Assembly (NCBI RefSeq): GCF_040939455.1
Contig: NC_134126.1
Location: 1,364,001 to 1,428,000 of the forward strand
DNA: 64,000 bases
Reading direction: 5' to 3'
DNA from: Microcebus murinus
Taxonomy: Eukaryota; Chordata; Mammalia; Primates; Cheirogaleidae
Part shown: positions 24,471-38,170 of the stretch, in pieces
Numbering within the stretch: position 1 is the stretch's first letter
How the letters are laid out: each line of letters opens with the position of its first letter
Translations under genes and position numbers: made by a program
The notes under the pieces: model-generated
The model's input: only the letters and a program-made list of their open reading frames with translations
The model's database searches: none
Told to the model about the DNA's origin: nothing

Positions 24471-26152
24471 CGACTGCGCCCTTCCTGACCGTCTGCCGTG
24501 GGTGAGTGGACACAGCCAGATCCGCACTGCGCACTGCCTGCCCGTCTCCCGTGGGCGAGTTGAAACAGCCAGATCCGCACTGCGCGCTGCCTGCCCGTCT
24601 TTCGTGGGCGAGTGGACACAGCCATATCCGCACTGCGCCCTGCCTGCCCGTCTGCCGTGGGTGAGTGGACACAGCCAGATCCGCACTGCGCCCTACCTGA
24701 CCCTCTCCCGTGGGTGAGTGGACACAGCCAGATCCGCACTGCGCCCTGCCTGCCTGTCTCCCGTGGGTGAGTGGACACAGCCAGATCCGCACTGCGCCCT
24801 GCCTGCCCTTCTCCCGTGGGTGAGTGGACACAGCCATATCCGCACTGCGCGCTGCCTGCCCGTCTGTCGTGGGCGAGTGGACACAGCCATATCCGCACTA
24901 CGCCCTGCCTGACCGTCTGCCGTCGGTGAGTGGACACAGCCAGATCCACACTGCGCCCTGCCTGCCCATCTGCCGTGGGCGAGCGGACACAGCCAGATCC
25001 GCACTGCGCCCTGCCTGACCGTCTGCCGTGGGTGAGTGGACACAGCCAGATCTGCACTGCGCCCTGCCTGCCCGTCTGCCGTGGGTGAGTGGACACAGCC
25101 AGATCCGCAATGCGCCCTGCCTGACCGTCTCCCGTGGGTGAGTGGACACAGCCAGATCCGCACTGCGCCCTGCCTGCCCGTCTCCCGTGGGTGAGTGGAC
25201 ACAGCCAGATCCGCACTGCACCGTGCCTGCCCGTCTCCCGTCAGTGAGTGGACACAGCCAGATCCGCACTGCGCCCTGCCTGCCCGTCTCCCGTGGGTGA
25301 GTGGACACAGCCAGATCTGCACTGCGCGCTGCCTGCCCGTCTCCCGTGGGCGAGTGGAAACAGCCAGATCCGCACTGCGCGCTGCCTGCCCGTCTGTCGT
25401 GGGCGAGTGGACACAGCCAGATCCGCACTGCGCCCTGCCTGCCCGTCTGCCGTGGGTGAGTGGACACCGCCAGATCCGCACTGCGCCCTGCCTGCCCTTC
25501 TCCCGTGGGTGAGTGGACACAGCCAGATCCGCACTGCGCGCTGCCTGCCCGTCTCCCGTAGGCGAGTGGACACAGCCATATCCGCACTGCGCGCTGCCTG
25601 CCCGTCTGTCGTGGGCGAGTGGACACAGCCATATCCGCACTACGCCCTGCCTGACCGTCTGCCGTCGGTGAGTGGACACAGTCTGATCCGCACTGCGCCC
25701 TGCCTGACCGTCTGCCGTAGGTGAGTGGACACAGCCAGATCCGCACTGCGCCCTGCCAGCCCGTCTGCCGTGGGCGAGTGGACAAAGCCAGATCCGCACT
25801 GCGCCCTGCCTGACCGTCTGCTGTGGGTGAGTGGACACAGCCAGATCCGCACTGCGCCCTTCCTGACCGTCTCCCGTGGGTGACTGGACACAGCCAGATC
25901 CGCACTACGCCCTGCCTGACCGTCTGCCGTCGGTGAGTGGACACAGCCAGATCCACACTGCGCCCTGCCTGCCCATCTGCCGTGGGCGAGCGGACACAGC
26001 CAGATCCGCACTGCGCCCTGCCTGACCGTCTGCCGTAGGCGAGTGGACACAGCCAGATCCGCACTGCGCCCTGCCAGCCCGTCTGCCGTGGGCGAGTGTA
26101 CACAGCCAGATCCGCACTGCGCCCTGCCTGACCGTCTGCTGTGGGTGAGTGG
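24471..26152. repeat. Mixed satellite stretch with a 19-unit internal repeat
   Basis: Positions 25195-25660 follow 17405-17870 at 147 units, and 24890-25020 recurs at 25897-26027 (1,007 bp, 19 units). The first unit bears a 1-bp deletion near 24473, CCGACTG for CCGCACTG. No other sequence type is present. Confidence 0.85.
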
Positions 26153-27840
26153 ACACAGCCAGATCCGCACTGCGCCCTTCCTGACCGTCTCCCGTGGGTT
26201 AGTGGACACAGCCAGATCCGCACTGCGGCTTGCCTGCCCGTCACACGTGGGTGAGTGGACACAGCCAGATCCGCACTGCGCCCTACCTGCCCGTCTCCCG
26301 TTGGTGAGTGGACACAGCCAGATCCGCACTGCGCCCTGCCTGACCGTCCTTCGTGGGTGAGTGGACACCGCCAGATCCGCACAGCGCCCTGCCTGCCCGT
26401 CTCCCGTGGGTGAGTGGACACAGCCAGATCCGCACTGCGCCCTGCCTGCCCGTCTCCCGTCAGTGAGTGGACACAGCCAGATCCGCACTGCGCTCTGCCT
26501 GACCGCCTGCCGTTGGTGAGTGGACACAGCCAGATCCGCACTGCGCCCTGCCTGACCGTCTGCCGTGGGTGAGTGGACACAGCCAGATCCGCACTGCGCC
26601 CTGCCTGACCGTCTGCCGTGGGTGAGTGGACACAGCCAGATCCACACTGCGCCCTGCCTGCCCCTGTGCCGTGGGCGAGTGGACACAGCCAGATCCGCAC
26701 TGCGCCGTGCCTGACCGTCTGCCGTGGGTGAGTGGACACAGCCAGATCCACACTGCGCTTTGCCTGACCGTCTGCCGTGGGTGAGTGGACACCGCCAGAT
26801 CCGCACTGCGCCCTGCCTGCCCGTCTCCCGTGGGTGAGTGGACACAGCCAGATCCACACTGCGTCCTGCCTGCCCGTCTGCCGTGGGTGAGTGGACACAG
26901 CCAGATCCGCACTGCGCCCTGCCTGACCGTCTCCCGTGGGTGAGTGGACACAGCCAGATCCGCACTGCGCCTTGCCTGCCCGTCTCACGTGGGTGAGTGG
27001 ACACAGCCAGATCCGCACTGCGCCCTACCTGCACGTCTCCCGTGGGTGAGTGGACACAGCCAGATGCGCACTGCACCCTGCCTGTCCGTCCTTCGTGGAT
27101 GAGTGGACACCGCCAGATCCGCACTGCGCCCTGCCTGCCCGTCTCCCGTGGGTGAGTGGACACAGCCAGATCCGCACTGCGCCCTGCCTGCCCGTCTCCC
27201 GTCAGTGAGTGGACACAGCCAGATCCGCACTGCGCCCTGCCTGACCGTCTGCCGTCGGTGAGTGGACACAGCCAGATCCGCACTGCGCCCTGCCTGCCCG
27301 TCTGCCGTGGGCGAGTGGACACAGCCCGATCCGCACTGCGCCCTGCCTGACCGTCTGCCGTGGGTGAGTGGACACAGCCAGATCCGCACTGCGCCCTGCC
27401 TGCCCGTCTGCCGTGGGCGAGTGGACACTGCCAGATCCGCACTGCGCCCTGCCTGACGGTCAGCCGTGGGTGAGTGGACACAGCCAGATCCACACTGCGC
27501 CCTGCCTGCCCCTCTGCCGTGGTCGAGTGGACACAGCCAGATCCGCACTGCGCCCTTCCTGACCGTCTGCCGTGGGTGATTGGACACAGCCAGATCCGCA
27601 CTGCGCGCTGCCTGCTCGTCTCCCGTGGGCGAGTAGAAACAGCAAGATCCGCACTGCGCGCTGCCTGCCCGTCTTTCGTGGGCGAGTGGACACAGCCATA
27701 TCCGCACTGCGCCCTGCCTGCCCGTCTGCCGTGGGTGAGTGGACACAGCCAGATCCGCACTGCGCCCTGCCTGCCTGTCTCCCGTGGGTGAGTGGACACA
27801 GCCAGATCCGCACTGCGCCCTGCCTGCCCTTCTCCCGTGG
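26153..27840. repeat. 58-unit displaced duplicate, copy 2; also copied at 32.6-34.2 kb
   Basis: The left part matches 23080-24470. From 26226 to about 27840 the block also matches 32584-34190 at 6,358 bp, 120 units less the two single-base deletions at about 29683 and 30535. Three relatives of one block within 11 kb show repeated re-use of the same segment. Confidence 0.9.
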
Positions 27841-27879
27841 GTGAGTGGACACAGCCAGATCCGCACTGCGCGCTGCCTG

Positions 27880-29030
27880 CCCGTCTGTCGTGGGCGAGTG
27901 GACACAGCCATATCCGCACTACGCCCTGCCTGACCGTCTGCCGTGGGTGAGTGGACACAGCCAGATCCACACTGCGCCCTGCCTGCCCGTCTGCCGTGGG
28001 CGAGCGGACAGAGCCAGATCCGCACTGCACCCTGCCTGACCGTCTGCCGTAGGTGAGTGGACACAGCCAGATCCGCACTGCGCCCTGCCTGCCCGTCTGC
28101 CGTGGGCGAGTGGACACCGCCAGATCCGCACTGCGCCCTGCCTGACCGTCTGCTGTGGGTGAGTGGACACAGACAGATCCACACTGCGTCCTGCCTGTCC
28201 CTATGCTGTGGGCGAGTGGACACAGCCAGATCCGCACTGCGCCATGCCTGACCGTCTGCCGTGGGTGAGTGGACACAGCCAGATCTGCACTGCGCCCTGC
28301 CTGACCGCCTGCCGTGGGTGAGTGGACACAGCCAGATCCGCACTGCGCCCTGCCTTTCCGTCTCCCGTGGGCGAGTGGACACAGCCAGATCCGCACTGCG
28401 CCCTGCCTGCCCGTCTGCCGTGGGTGGGTGGACACAGCCAGATCCGCACTGCGCCCTTCCTGACCGTCTCCCGTGGGTGAGTGGACACAGCCAGATCCGC
28501 ACTGCGGCTTGCCTGCCCGTCACACGTGGGTTAGTGGACACAGCCAGATCCGCACTGCGCCCTACCTGCCCGTCTCCCGTTGGTGAGTGGACACAGCCAG
28601 ATCCGCACTGCGCCCTGCCTGACCGTCCTTCGTGGGTGAGTGGACACCGCCAGATCCGCACTGCGCCCTGCCTGCCCGTCTCCCGTGGGTGAGTGGACAC
28701 AGCCAGATCCGCACTGCGCCCTGCCTGCCCGTCTCCCGTCAGTGAGTGGACACAGCCAGATCCGCACTGCGCTCTGCCTGACCGCCTGCCGTTGGTGAGT
28801 GGACACAGCCAGATCCGCACTGCGCCCTGCCTGACCGTCTGCCGTGGGTGAGTGGACACAGCCAGATCCGCACTGCGCCCTGCCTGACCGTCTGCCGTGG
28901 GTGAGTGGACACAGCCAGATCCACACTGCGCCCTGCCTGCCCCTGTGCCGTGGGCGAGTGGACACAGCCAGATCCGCACTGCGCCGTGCCTGACCGTCTG
29001 CCGTGGGTGAGTGGACACAGCCAGATCCAC
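27880..29030. repeat. 77-unit displaced duplicate, copy 1
   Basis: Matches 31959-33109 at 4,079 bp, which is 77 x 53 minus the deletions near 29683 and 30535. Shared rare bases include GAGCGGACAGAG near 28010/32089, CACAGACAGATCC near 28169/32248 and GGTTAGTGG near 28529/32608. Confidence 0.92.
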
Positions 29031-31958
29031 ACTGCGTCCTGCCTGCCCGTCTGCCGTGGGTGAGTGGACACAGCCAGATCCGCACTGCGCCCTTCCTGAC
29101 CGTCTCCCGTGGGTGAGTGGACACAGCCAGATACGCACTGCGGCTTGCCTGCCCGTCTCACGTGGGTGAGTGGACACAGCCAGATCCGCACTGTGCCCTA
29201 CCTGCCCGTCTCCCGTTGGTGAGTGGACACAGCCAGATCCGCACTGCGCCCTGCCTGACCGTCCTTCGTGGGTGAGTGGACACCGCCAGATCCGCACTGC
29301 GCCCTCCCTGCCCGTCTCCCGTGGGTGAGTGGACACCGCCAGATCCGCACTGCGCCCTGCCTGCCCGTCTCCCGTCAGTGAGTGGACATAGCCAGATCCG
29401 CACTGCGCTCTGCCTGACCGCCTGCCGTTGGTGAGTGGACACAGCCAGATCTGCACTGCGCTCTGCCTGACCGTCTGCCGTGGGTGAGTGGACACAGCCA
29501 GATCCACACTGCGCCCTGCCTGCCCGTCGGCCGTGGGCGAGTGGACACAACCAGATCCGCACTGCGCCCTGTCTGCCCTTCTGCCGTGGGTGAGTGGACA
29601 CAGCCAGATCCGCACTGCGCCCTGCCTGACCGTCTGCCGTGGGTGAGTGGACACAGCCAGATCCTCACTGCGCCCTGCCTGCCGTCTCCCGTGGGTGAGT
29701 GGACACAGCCAGTTCCGCACTGCGCCCTGCCTGACCGTCTGCCGTGGGTGAGTGGACACAGCCAGATCCGCACTGCTCCCTGCCTGCCCGTCTCCCGTGG
29801 GTGAGTGGACACAGCCAGATCCGCACTGCACCTTGCCTGCCCGTCTCCCGTCAGTGAGTGGACACAGCCAGATCCACACTGCGCCCTGCCTGCCCGTCTC
29901 CCGTGGGTGAGTGGACACAGCCAGATCCGCACTGCGCGCAGCCTGCCCGTCTCACGTGGGCGAGCGGAAACAGCCAGATCTGCACTGCGAGCTGCCTGCC
30001 CGTCTGTCGTGGGCGAGTGGACACAGCCATATCCGCACTGCGCCCTGCCTGCCCGTCTGCCGTAGGTGAGTGGACACAGCCAGATCCACACTGCGCCCTG
30101 CCTGCCCGTCTGCCGTGGGTGAGTGGACATAGCCAGATCCGCACTGCGCCCTGCCTGACCCTCTCCCGTGGGTGAGTGGACACAGCCAGATCCGCACTGC
30201 GCCCTGCCTGCCCGTCTCCCGTGGGTGAGTGGACAGAGCCAGATCCGCACTGCGCCCTGCCTGCCCGTCTCCCGTGGGTGAGTGGACACAGCCAGATCCG
30301 CACTGCGCGCTGCCTGCCCGTCTCCCGTGGGCGAGTGGAGACAGCCAGATCCGCACTGCACCTTGCCTGCCCTTCTCCCGTCAGTGAGTGGACACAGCCA
30401 GATCCGCACTGCGCCCTGCCTGCCCGTCTCCCGTGGGTGAGTGGAGACAGCCAGATCCGCACTGCACGCTGCCTGCCCGTCTCCCGTGGGCGAGTGGAAA
30501 CAGCCAGATCCGCACTGCGCCCTGCCTGCCCGTCTTATTGGGCGAGTGGACACAGCCATATCCGCACTGCGCCCTGCCTGCCCGTCTGCCGTGGGTGAGT
30601 GGACACAGCCAGATCCGCACTGCGCCCTGCCTGACCCTCTCCCGTGGGTGAGTGGACACAGCCAGATCCGAACTGCGCCCTGCCTGACCGTCTGCCGTCG
30701 GTGAGTGGACACAGCCAGATCCACACTGCGCCCTGCCTGCCCGTCTGCCGTGGGCGAGCGGACACAGCGAGATCCGCACTGCGCACTGCCTGCCCGTCTG
30801 CCGTGGGCGAGTGGACACAGCCCCATCCGCACTGCGCCCTGCCTGAACGCCTGCCGTGGGTGAGTGGACACAGCCAGATCCGCACTGCGCCCTGCCTGTC
30901 GGTCTCCCGTGGGTGAGAGGACACAGCCAGATCCAAACTGCGCCCTGCCAGCCCGTCTGCCGTGGGCGAGTGGACACAGCCAGATCCGCACTGCGCCCTG
31001 CCTGACCTTCTGCCGTGGGTGAGTGACCACAGCCAGATCCACACTGCGCCCTGCCTGCCCGTCTGCCGTGGGTGAGTGGACACAGCCAGATCCGCACTGC
31101 GCCCTGCCTGACCGTCTGCCGTGGGTGAGTGGACACAGCCAGATCCGCACTGCGCCCTTCCTAACCCCCTTCCGTGGGTGAGTGGACACAGCCAGATCCG
31201 CACTGCGCCCTGCCTGCCCGTCTTCCCTGGGCGAGTGGACACAGCCAGATCCGCACTGCGCTCTGCCTGCCCGTCTGTCGTGGGTGAGTGGACACAGCCA
31301 GATCCGCACTGCGCCCTGCCTGACCGTCTGCCGTGTGTGAGTGGACACAGCCAGATCCACACTGCGCCCTGCCTGCCCGTCTGCAGTGGGTGAGTGGACA
31401 CAGCCAGATCCGCACTGCGCCCTGCCTGACCGTCTCCCGTGGGTGAGTGGACACAGCCAGATCCGCACTGCGCCCTGCCTGCCCGTCTCCCGTGGGTGAG
31501 TGGACACAGCCAGATCCGCACTTCACCTTGCCTACCCGTCTCCCGTCAGTGAGTGGACACAGCCAGATCCGCACTGCGCCCTGCCTGACCGTCTCCCGTG
31601 GGTGAGTGGACACAGCCAGATCCGCACTGCCCCCTGCCTGACCGTCTGCCGTGGGTGAGTGGACACAGCCATATCCGCACTGCGCCCTGCCTGCCCGTCT
31701 GCCGTGGGTGAGTGGACACAGCCAGATCCGCACTGCGCCCTGCCTGACCCTCTCCTGTGGGTGAGTGGACACAGCCAGATACGCACTGCACCCTGCCTGC
31801 CCGTCTCCCGTGGGTGAGTGGACACAGCCAGATCCGCACTGCGCCCTGCCTGCCCGTCTCCCGTGGGTGAGTGGACACAGCCAGATCCGCACTGCGCGCT
31901 GCCTGCCCGTCTCCCGTGGGCGAGTTTACACAGCCAGATCCGCACTGCGCGCTGCCTG
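29031..31958. repeat. Divergent satellite stretch with two private deletions
   Basis: About 29045-29560 matches 36938-37453 (149 units less 4 bp). The rest, 29.6-31.9 kb, has no long close partner that I could find, and its units carry many private substitutions. It holds 1-bp deletions near 29683 (GCCTGCCGTC) and near 30535 (CGTCTTATTGGGC, the most aberrant unit in the window). It may be an older, less homogenised part of the array. Confidence 0.8.
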
Positions 31959-33109
31959 CCCGTCTGTCGTGGGCGAGTGGACACAGCCATATCCGCACTA
32001 CGCCCTGCCTGACCGTCTGCCGTGGGTGAGTGGACACAGCCAGATCCACACTGCGCCCTGCCTGCCCGTCTGCCGTGGGCGAGCGGACAGAGCCAGATCC
32101 GCACTGCACCCTGCATGACCGTCTGCCGTAGGTGAGTGGACACAGCCAGATCCGCACTGCGCCCTGCCTGCCCGTCTGCCGTGGGCGAGTGGACACCGCC
32201 AGATCCGCACTGCGCCCTGCCTGACCGTCTGCTGTGGGTGAGTGGACACAGACAGATCCACACTGCGTCCTGCCTGTCCCTATGCTGTGGGCGAGTGGAC
32301 ACAGCCAGATCCGCACTGCGCCATGCCTGACCGTCTGCCGTGGGTGAGTGGACACAGCCAGATCTGCACTGCGCCCTGCCTGACCGCCTGCCGTGGGTGA
32401 GTGGACACAGCCAGATCCGCACTGCGCCCTGCCTTTCCGTCTCCCGTGGGCGAGTGGACACAGCCAGATCCGCACTGCGCCTTGCCTGCCCGTCTGCCGT
32501 GGGTGAGTGGACACAGCCAGATCCGCACTGCGCCCTTCCTGACCATCTCCCGTGGGTGAGTGGACACAGCCAGATCCGCACTGCGGCTTGCCTGCCCGTC
32601 ACACGTGGGTTAGTGGACACAGCCAGATCCGCACTGCGCCCTACCTGCCCGTCTCCCGTAGGTGAGTGGACACAGCCAGATCCGCACTGCGCCCTGCCTG
32701 ACCGTCCTTCGTGGGTGAGTGGACACCGCCAGATCCGCACTGCGCCCTGCCTGCCCGTCTCCCGTGGGTGAGTGGACACAGCCAGATCCGCACTGCGCCC
32801 TGCCTGCCCGTCTCCCGTCAGTGAGTGGACACAGCCAGATCCGCACTGCACTCTGCCTGACCGCCTGCCGTCGGTGAGTGGACACAGCCAGATCCGCACT
32901 GCGCCCTGCCTGACCGTCTGCCGTGGGTGAGTGGACACAGCCAGATCCGCACTGCGCCCTGCCTGACCGTCTGCCGTGGGTGAGTGGACACAGCCAGATC
33001 CACACTGCGCCCTGCCTGCCCCTGTGCCGTGGGCGAGTGGACACAGCCAGATCCGCACTGCGCCGTGCCTGACCGTCTGCCGTGGGTGAGTGGACACAGC
33101 CAGATCCAC
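31959..33109. repeat. 77-unit displaced duplicate, copy 2
   Basis: Counterpart of 27880-29030. Small differences include CCTGCATGACC near 32110 for CCTGCCTGACC and ACTGCACTCTGCC near 32846 for ACTGCGCTCTGCC. Confidence 0.92.
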
Positions 33110-35149
33110 ACTGCGCCCTGCCTGACCGTCTGCCGTGGGTGAGTGGACACCGCCAGATCCGCACTGCGCCCTGCCTGCCCGTCTCCCGTGGGTGAGTGGA
33201 CACAGCCAGATCCACACTACGTCCTGCCTGCCCGTCTGCCGTGGGTGAGTGGACACAGCCAGATCCGCACTGCGCCCTGCCTGACCGTCTCCCTTGGGTC
33301 AGTGGACACAGCCAGATCCGCACTGCGCCTTGCCTGCCTGTCTCACGTGGGTGAGTGGACACAGCCAGATCCGCACTGCGCCCTACCTGCACGTCTCCCG
33401 TGGGTGAGTGGACACAGCCAGATGCGCACTGCACCCTGCCTGTCCGTCCTTCGTGGATGAGTGGACACCGCCAGATCCGCACTGCGCCCTGCCTGCCCGT
33501 CTCCCGTGGGTGAGTGGACACAGCCAGATCCGCACTGCGCCCTGTCTGCCCGTCTCCCGTCAGTGAGTGGACACAGCCAGATCCGCACTGCACCCTGCCT
33601 GACCGTCTGCCGTCGGTGAGTGGACACAGCCAGATCCACACTGCGCCCTGCCTGCCCGTCTGCCGTGGGCGAGTGGACACAGCCCGATCCGCACTGCGCC
33701 CTGCCTGACCGTCTGCCGTGGGTGAGTAGACACAGCCAGATCCGCACTGCGCCCTGCCTGCCCGTCTGCCGTGGGCGAGTGGACACTGCCAGATCCGCAT
33801 TGCGCCCTGCCTGACGGTCTGTTGTGGGTGAGTGGACACAGCCAGATCCACACTGCGCACTGCCTGCCCCTCTGCCGTGGGCGAGTGGACACAGCCAGAT
33901 CCACACTGCGCCCTTCCTGACCGTCTGCCGTGGGTGAGTGGACACAGCCAGATCCGCACTGCGCGCTGCCTGCCCGTCTCCCGTGGGCGAGTGGAAAAAG
34001 CCAGATCCGCACTGCGCGCTGCCTCCCGTCTTTCGTGGGCGAGTGGACACAGCCATATCCGCACTGCGCCCTGCCTGCCCTTCTGCCGTGGGTGAGTGGA
34101 CACAGCCAGATCCGCACTGCGCCCTCCTGACCCTCTCCCGTGGGTGAGTGGACACAGCCAGATCCGCACTGCGCCATGCCTTCACGTCTCCCGTGGGTGA
34201 GTGGACACAGCCAGATCCGCACTGCGCCCTGCCTGCCCTTCTCCCGTGGGTGAGTGGACACAGCCACATCCGCACTGCGCGCTGCCTGCCCGTCTCCCGT
34301 GGGCGAGTGGACACAGCCATATCCGCACTGCGCGCTGCCTGCCCGTCTGTCGTGGGCGAGTGGACACAGCCATATCCGCACTACGCCCTGCCTGACCGTC
34401 TGCCGTGGGTGAGTGGACACAGCCAGATCCACACTGCGCCCTGCCTGCCCGTCTGCCGTGGGCGAGCGGACACAGCCAGATCCACACTGCGCCCTGCCTG
34501 ACCGTCTGCCGTAGGGGAGTGGACACAGCCAGATCCGCACTGCGCCCTGCCAGCCCGTCTGCCGTGGGTGAGTGGACACAGCCAGATCCGCACTGCGCGC
34601 TGCCTGCCCGTCTGTCGTGGGCGAGTGGACACAGCCATATCCGCACTACGCCCTGCCTGACCGTCTGCCGTGGGTGAGTGGACACAGCCAGATCCACACT
34701 GCGCCCTGCCTGCCCGTCTGCCGTGGGCGAGCGGACACAGCCAGATCCACACTGCCCCCTACCTGCCCGTCTCCCGTGGGCGAGTGGACACAGCCAGATC
34801 CGCACTGCGCCCTGCCAGCCCGTCTGCCGTGGGTGAGTGGACACAGCCAGATCCGCACTGCGCCCTGCCTGACCGTCTGCTGTGGGTGAGTGGACACAGC
34901 CAGATCCGCACTGCGCCCTGCCTGCCCTTCTGCCGTGGGTGAGTGTACACAGCCAGATCCGCACTGCGCCCTGCCTGCCCGTCTCCAGTCGGCGAGTGGA
35001 CACAGCCAGATCCACACTGCGCCCTGCCTGCCCGTCTCCAGTGGGCGAGTGGACACAGCCAGATCCACACTGCGCCCTGCCTGCCCGTCTGCCGTGGGTG
35101 AGTGGACACAGCCAGATCCGCACTGCGCCTTGCCTGCCCGTCTACCGTG
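33110..35149. repeat. Mixed stretch with two deletions and a 5-unit tandem duplication
   Basis: Up to about 34190 the unit order follows 26752-27840. Two 1-bp deletions lie near 34025 (GCCTCCCGTC) and 34126 (GCCCTCCTGA). A short tandem duplication of five units (265 bp) relates 34300-34490 to 34565-34755, including a CATATCCGCACTACG unit and a GGCGAGCGG unit with TCCACAC. The 34.76-35.15 kb part carries CTCCAGTCGG and CTCCAGTGGG units. Confidence 0.84.
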
Positions 35150-38100
35150 GGTGAGTGGACACAGCCAGATCCGCACTGCGCCCTGCCTGCCCGTCTCTCG
35201 TGTGTGAGTGGACACAGCCAGATCCGCAGTGCGCCCTGCTTGCCCGTCTCCAGTCGGCGAGTGGACACAGCCAGATCCGCACTGCGCGCTGCCTACCCGT
35301 CTCCCGTGTGCGAGTGGACACAGCCAGATCCGCACTGCGCGCTGCCTGCCCGTCTGTCGTGGGCGAGTGGACACAGCCATATCCGCACTACGCCCTCCCT
35401 GACCGTCTGCCGTGGGTGAGTGGACACAGCCAGATCCACATTGCGCCCTGCCTGCCCGTCTGCCGTGGGCGAGCGGACACAGCCAGATCCGCACTGTGCA
35501 CTGCCTGACCATCTGCCGTGGGTGAGTGGACACAGCCAGATCCGCACTGCGCCCTGCCTGACCGCCTGTCGTGGGTGAGTGGACACAGCCAGATCCGCAC
35601 TGCGCCCTGCCTGCCCGTCTGCCGTGGGCGAGTGGACACAGCCAGATCCGCACTGCGCCCTGCCTTTCCATCTCCCGTGGGCGAGTGGACACAGCCAGAT
35701 CCGCACTGCGCCCTGCCTGCCCGTCTGCCGTGGGTGATTGGACACAGCCAGATCCGCACTGCGCCCTGCCTGCCCGTCTCCCGTCAGTGAGTGGACACAG
35801 CCAGATCCGCACTGCGCACTGCCTGACCGTCTGCCGTGGGCGAGCGGACACAGCCAGATCCGCACTGCGCCCTGCCTGACCGTCTGCCGTGGGTGAGTGG
35901 ACACAGCAAGATCCGCACTGCACCCTGCCTGACCGTCCTTCGTGGGTGAGTGGACACCGCCAGATCCGCACTGCGCCCTGCCTGCCCGTCTCCCGTGGGT
36001 GAGTGGACACAGCCAGAACCGCACTGCGCCCTGCCTGCCCCTCTCCCGTCAGTGAGTGGACACAGCCAGATCCGCACTGCTCCCTGCATGCCCGTCTCCC
36101 GTGGGTGAGCGGACACGGCCAGATCCGCACTGCGCGCTGCCTGCCCGTCTCCCGTGGGCGAGTGGACACAGCCAGATACGCACTGCGCCCTGCCTGCCCG
36201 TCTGTCGTGGGCGAGTGGACACAGCCAGATCCGCACTGCGCGCTGCCTGCCCGTCTGTCGTGGGCGAGTGGACACAGCCATATCCGCACTGCGCCCTGCC
36301 TGCCCGTCTGCCGTCGGTGAGTAGACTCAGCCAGATCCACACTGCGCCGTGCCTGCCCGTCTGCCGTGGGTGAGTGGACACAGCCAGATCCGCACTGCGC
36401 CCTGCCTGACCCTCTCTGGTGGGTGAGTGGACACAGCCACATCCGCACTGCGCCCTGCCTGCCCGTCTGTCGTGGGTGAGTGGACACAGCCAGATCCGCA
36501 GTGCGCCCTGCTTGCCCGTCTCCCGTGGGCGAGTGGACACAGCCAGATCCGCACTGCGCGCTGCCTACCCGTCTCCCGTGGGCGAGTGGACACAGCCAGA
36601 TCCGCACTGCGCGCTGCCTGCCCGTCTGTCGTGGGCGAGTGGACACAGCCATAACCGCACTACGCCCTGCCTAACCGTCTGCCGTGGGTGAGTGGACACA
36701 GCCAGATCCACACTGCGCCCTGCCTGCCCGTCTGCCGTGGGCGAGCGGACACAGCCAGATCCGCACTGTGCACTGCCTGACCATCTGCCGTGGGTGAGTG
36801 GACACAGCCAGATCCGCACTGCGCGCTGCCTGACCGCCTGTCGTGGGTGAGTGGACACAGCCAGATCCGCACTGCGCCGTGCCTGCCCGTCTGCCGTGGG
36901 TGAGTGGACACAGCCAGATCCGCACTGCGCCCTGCGTGCCCGTCTGCCGTGGGTGAGTGGACACAGCCAGATCCGCACTGCGCCCTTCCTGACCGTCTCC
37001 CGTGGGTGAGTGGACACAGCCAGATACGCACTGCGGCTTGCCTGCCCGTCTCACGTGGGTGAGTGGACACAGCCAGATCCGCACTGCGCCCTACCTGCCC
37101 GTCTCCCATTGGTGAGTGGACACAGCCAGATCCGCACTGCGCCCTGCCTGACCGTCCTCCGTGGGTGAGTGGACACCGCCAGATCCGCACTGCGCCCTCC
37201 TTGCCCGTCTCCCGTGGGTGAGTGGACACAGCCAGATCCGCACTGCGCCCTGCCTGCCCGTCTCCCGTCAGTTAGTGGACACAGCCAGATCCGCACTGCG
37301 CTCTGCCTGACCGCCTGCCGTTGGTGAGTGGACACAGCCAGATCTGCACTGCGCTCTGCCTGACCGTCTGCCGTGTGTGAGTGGACACAGCCAGATGCAC
37401 ACTGCGCCCTGCCTGCCCGTCGGCCGTGGGCGAGTGGACACAACCAGATCCGCACTGCGCCCTGCCTGACCGTCTGCCGTGGGTGAGTGGACACAGCCAG
37501 ATCCGCACTGCGCCCTGCCTGACCGCCTGCCGTGGGTGAGTGGACACAGCCAGATCCGCACTGCGCCCTGCCTGCCCGTCTCCCGTGGGCGAGTGGATAC
37601 AGCCAGATCCGCACTGCGCCCTGCTTGCCCTTCTGCCGTGGGTGAGTGGACACAGCCAGATGCACACTGCGCCCTGCCTGCCCGTCGGCCGTGGGCGAGT
37701 GGACACAACCAGATCCGCACTGCGCCCTGCCTGACCGTCTGCCGTGGGTGAGTGGACACAGCCCGATCCGCACTGCGCCCTGCCTGACCGTCTGCCGTGG
37801 GTGAGTGGACACAGCCAGATCCGCACTGCGCCCTGCCTGCCTGTCTCCCGTGGGCGAGTGGATACAGCCAGATCCGCACTGCGCCCTGCTTGCCCTTCTG
37901 CCGTGGGTGAGTGGACACAGCCAGATCCGCACTGCGCCGTGCCTGACCGTCTGCCGTGGGTGAGTGGACACAGCCAGATCCACACTGCGCCCTGCCTGAC
38001 CGTCTGCCGTGGGGGAGTGGACACCGCCAGATCCGCACTGCGCCCTGCCTGCCCGTCTCCCGTGGGTGAGTGGACACAGCCAGATCCGCACTGCGCCTTG

Positions 38101-38170
38101 CCTGCCCGTCTGCCGTGGGCGAGTGGACACTGCCAGATCCGCACTGCGCACTGCCTGACCGTCTGCCGTG
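35150..38170. repeat. 102-unit displaced duplicate, copy 1 (5,406-bp offset)
   Basis: Matches 40556-43576 at 5,406 bp, exactly 102 x 53. Shared private features include GTGCACTGCCTGACC near 35497/40903, GGTGATTGG near 35734/41140, ACAGCAAGATCC near 35907/41313 and CTGCTCCCTGCATG near 36077/41483. A nested 24-unit repeat relates 35150-35630 to 36422-36900; the equivalent pair is seen in the 40.6 kb copy (40561/41833). Confidence 0.93.
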
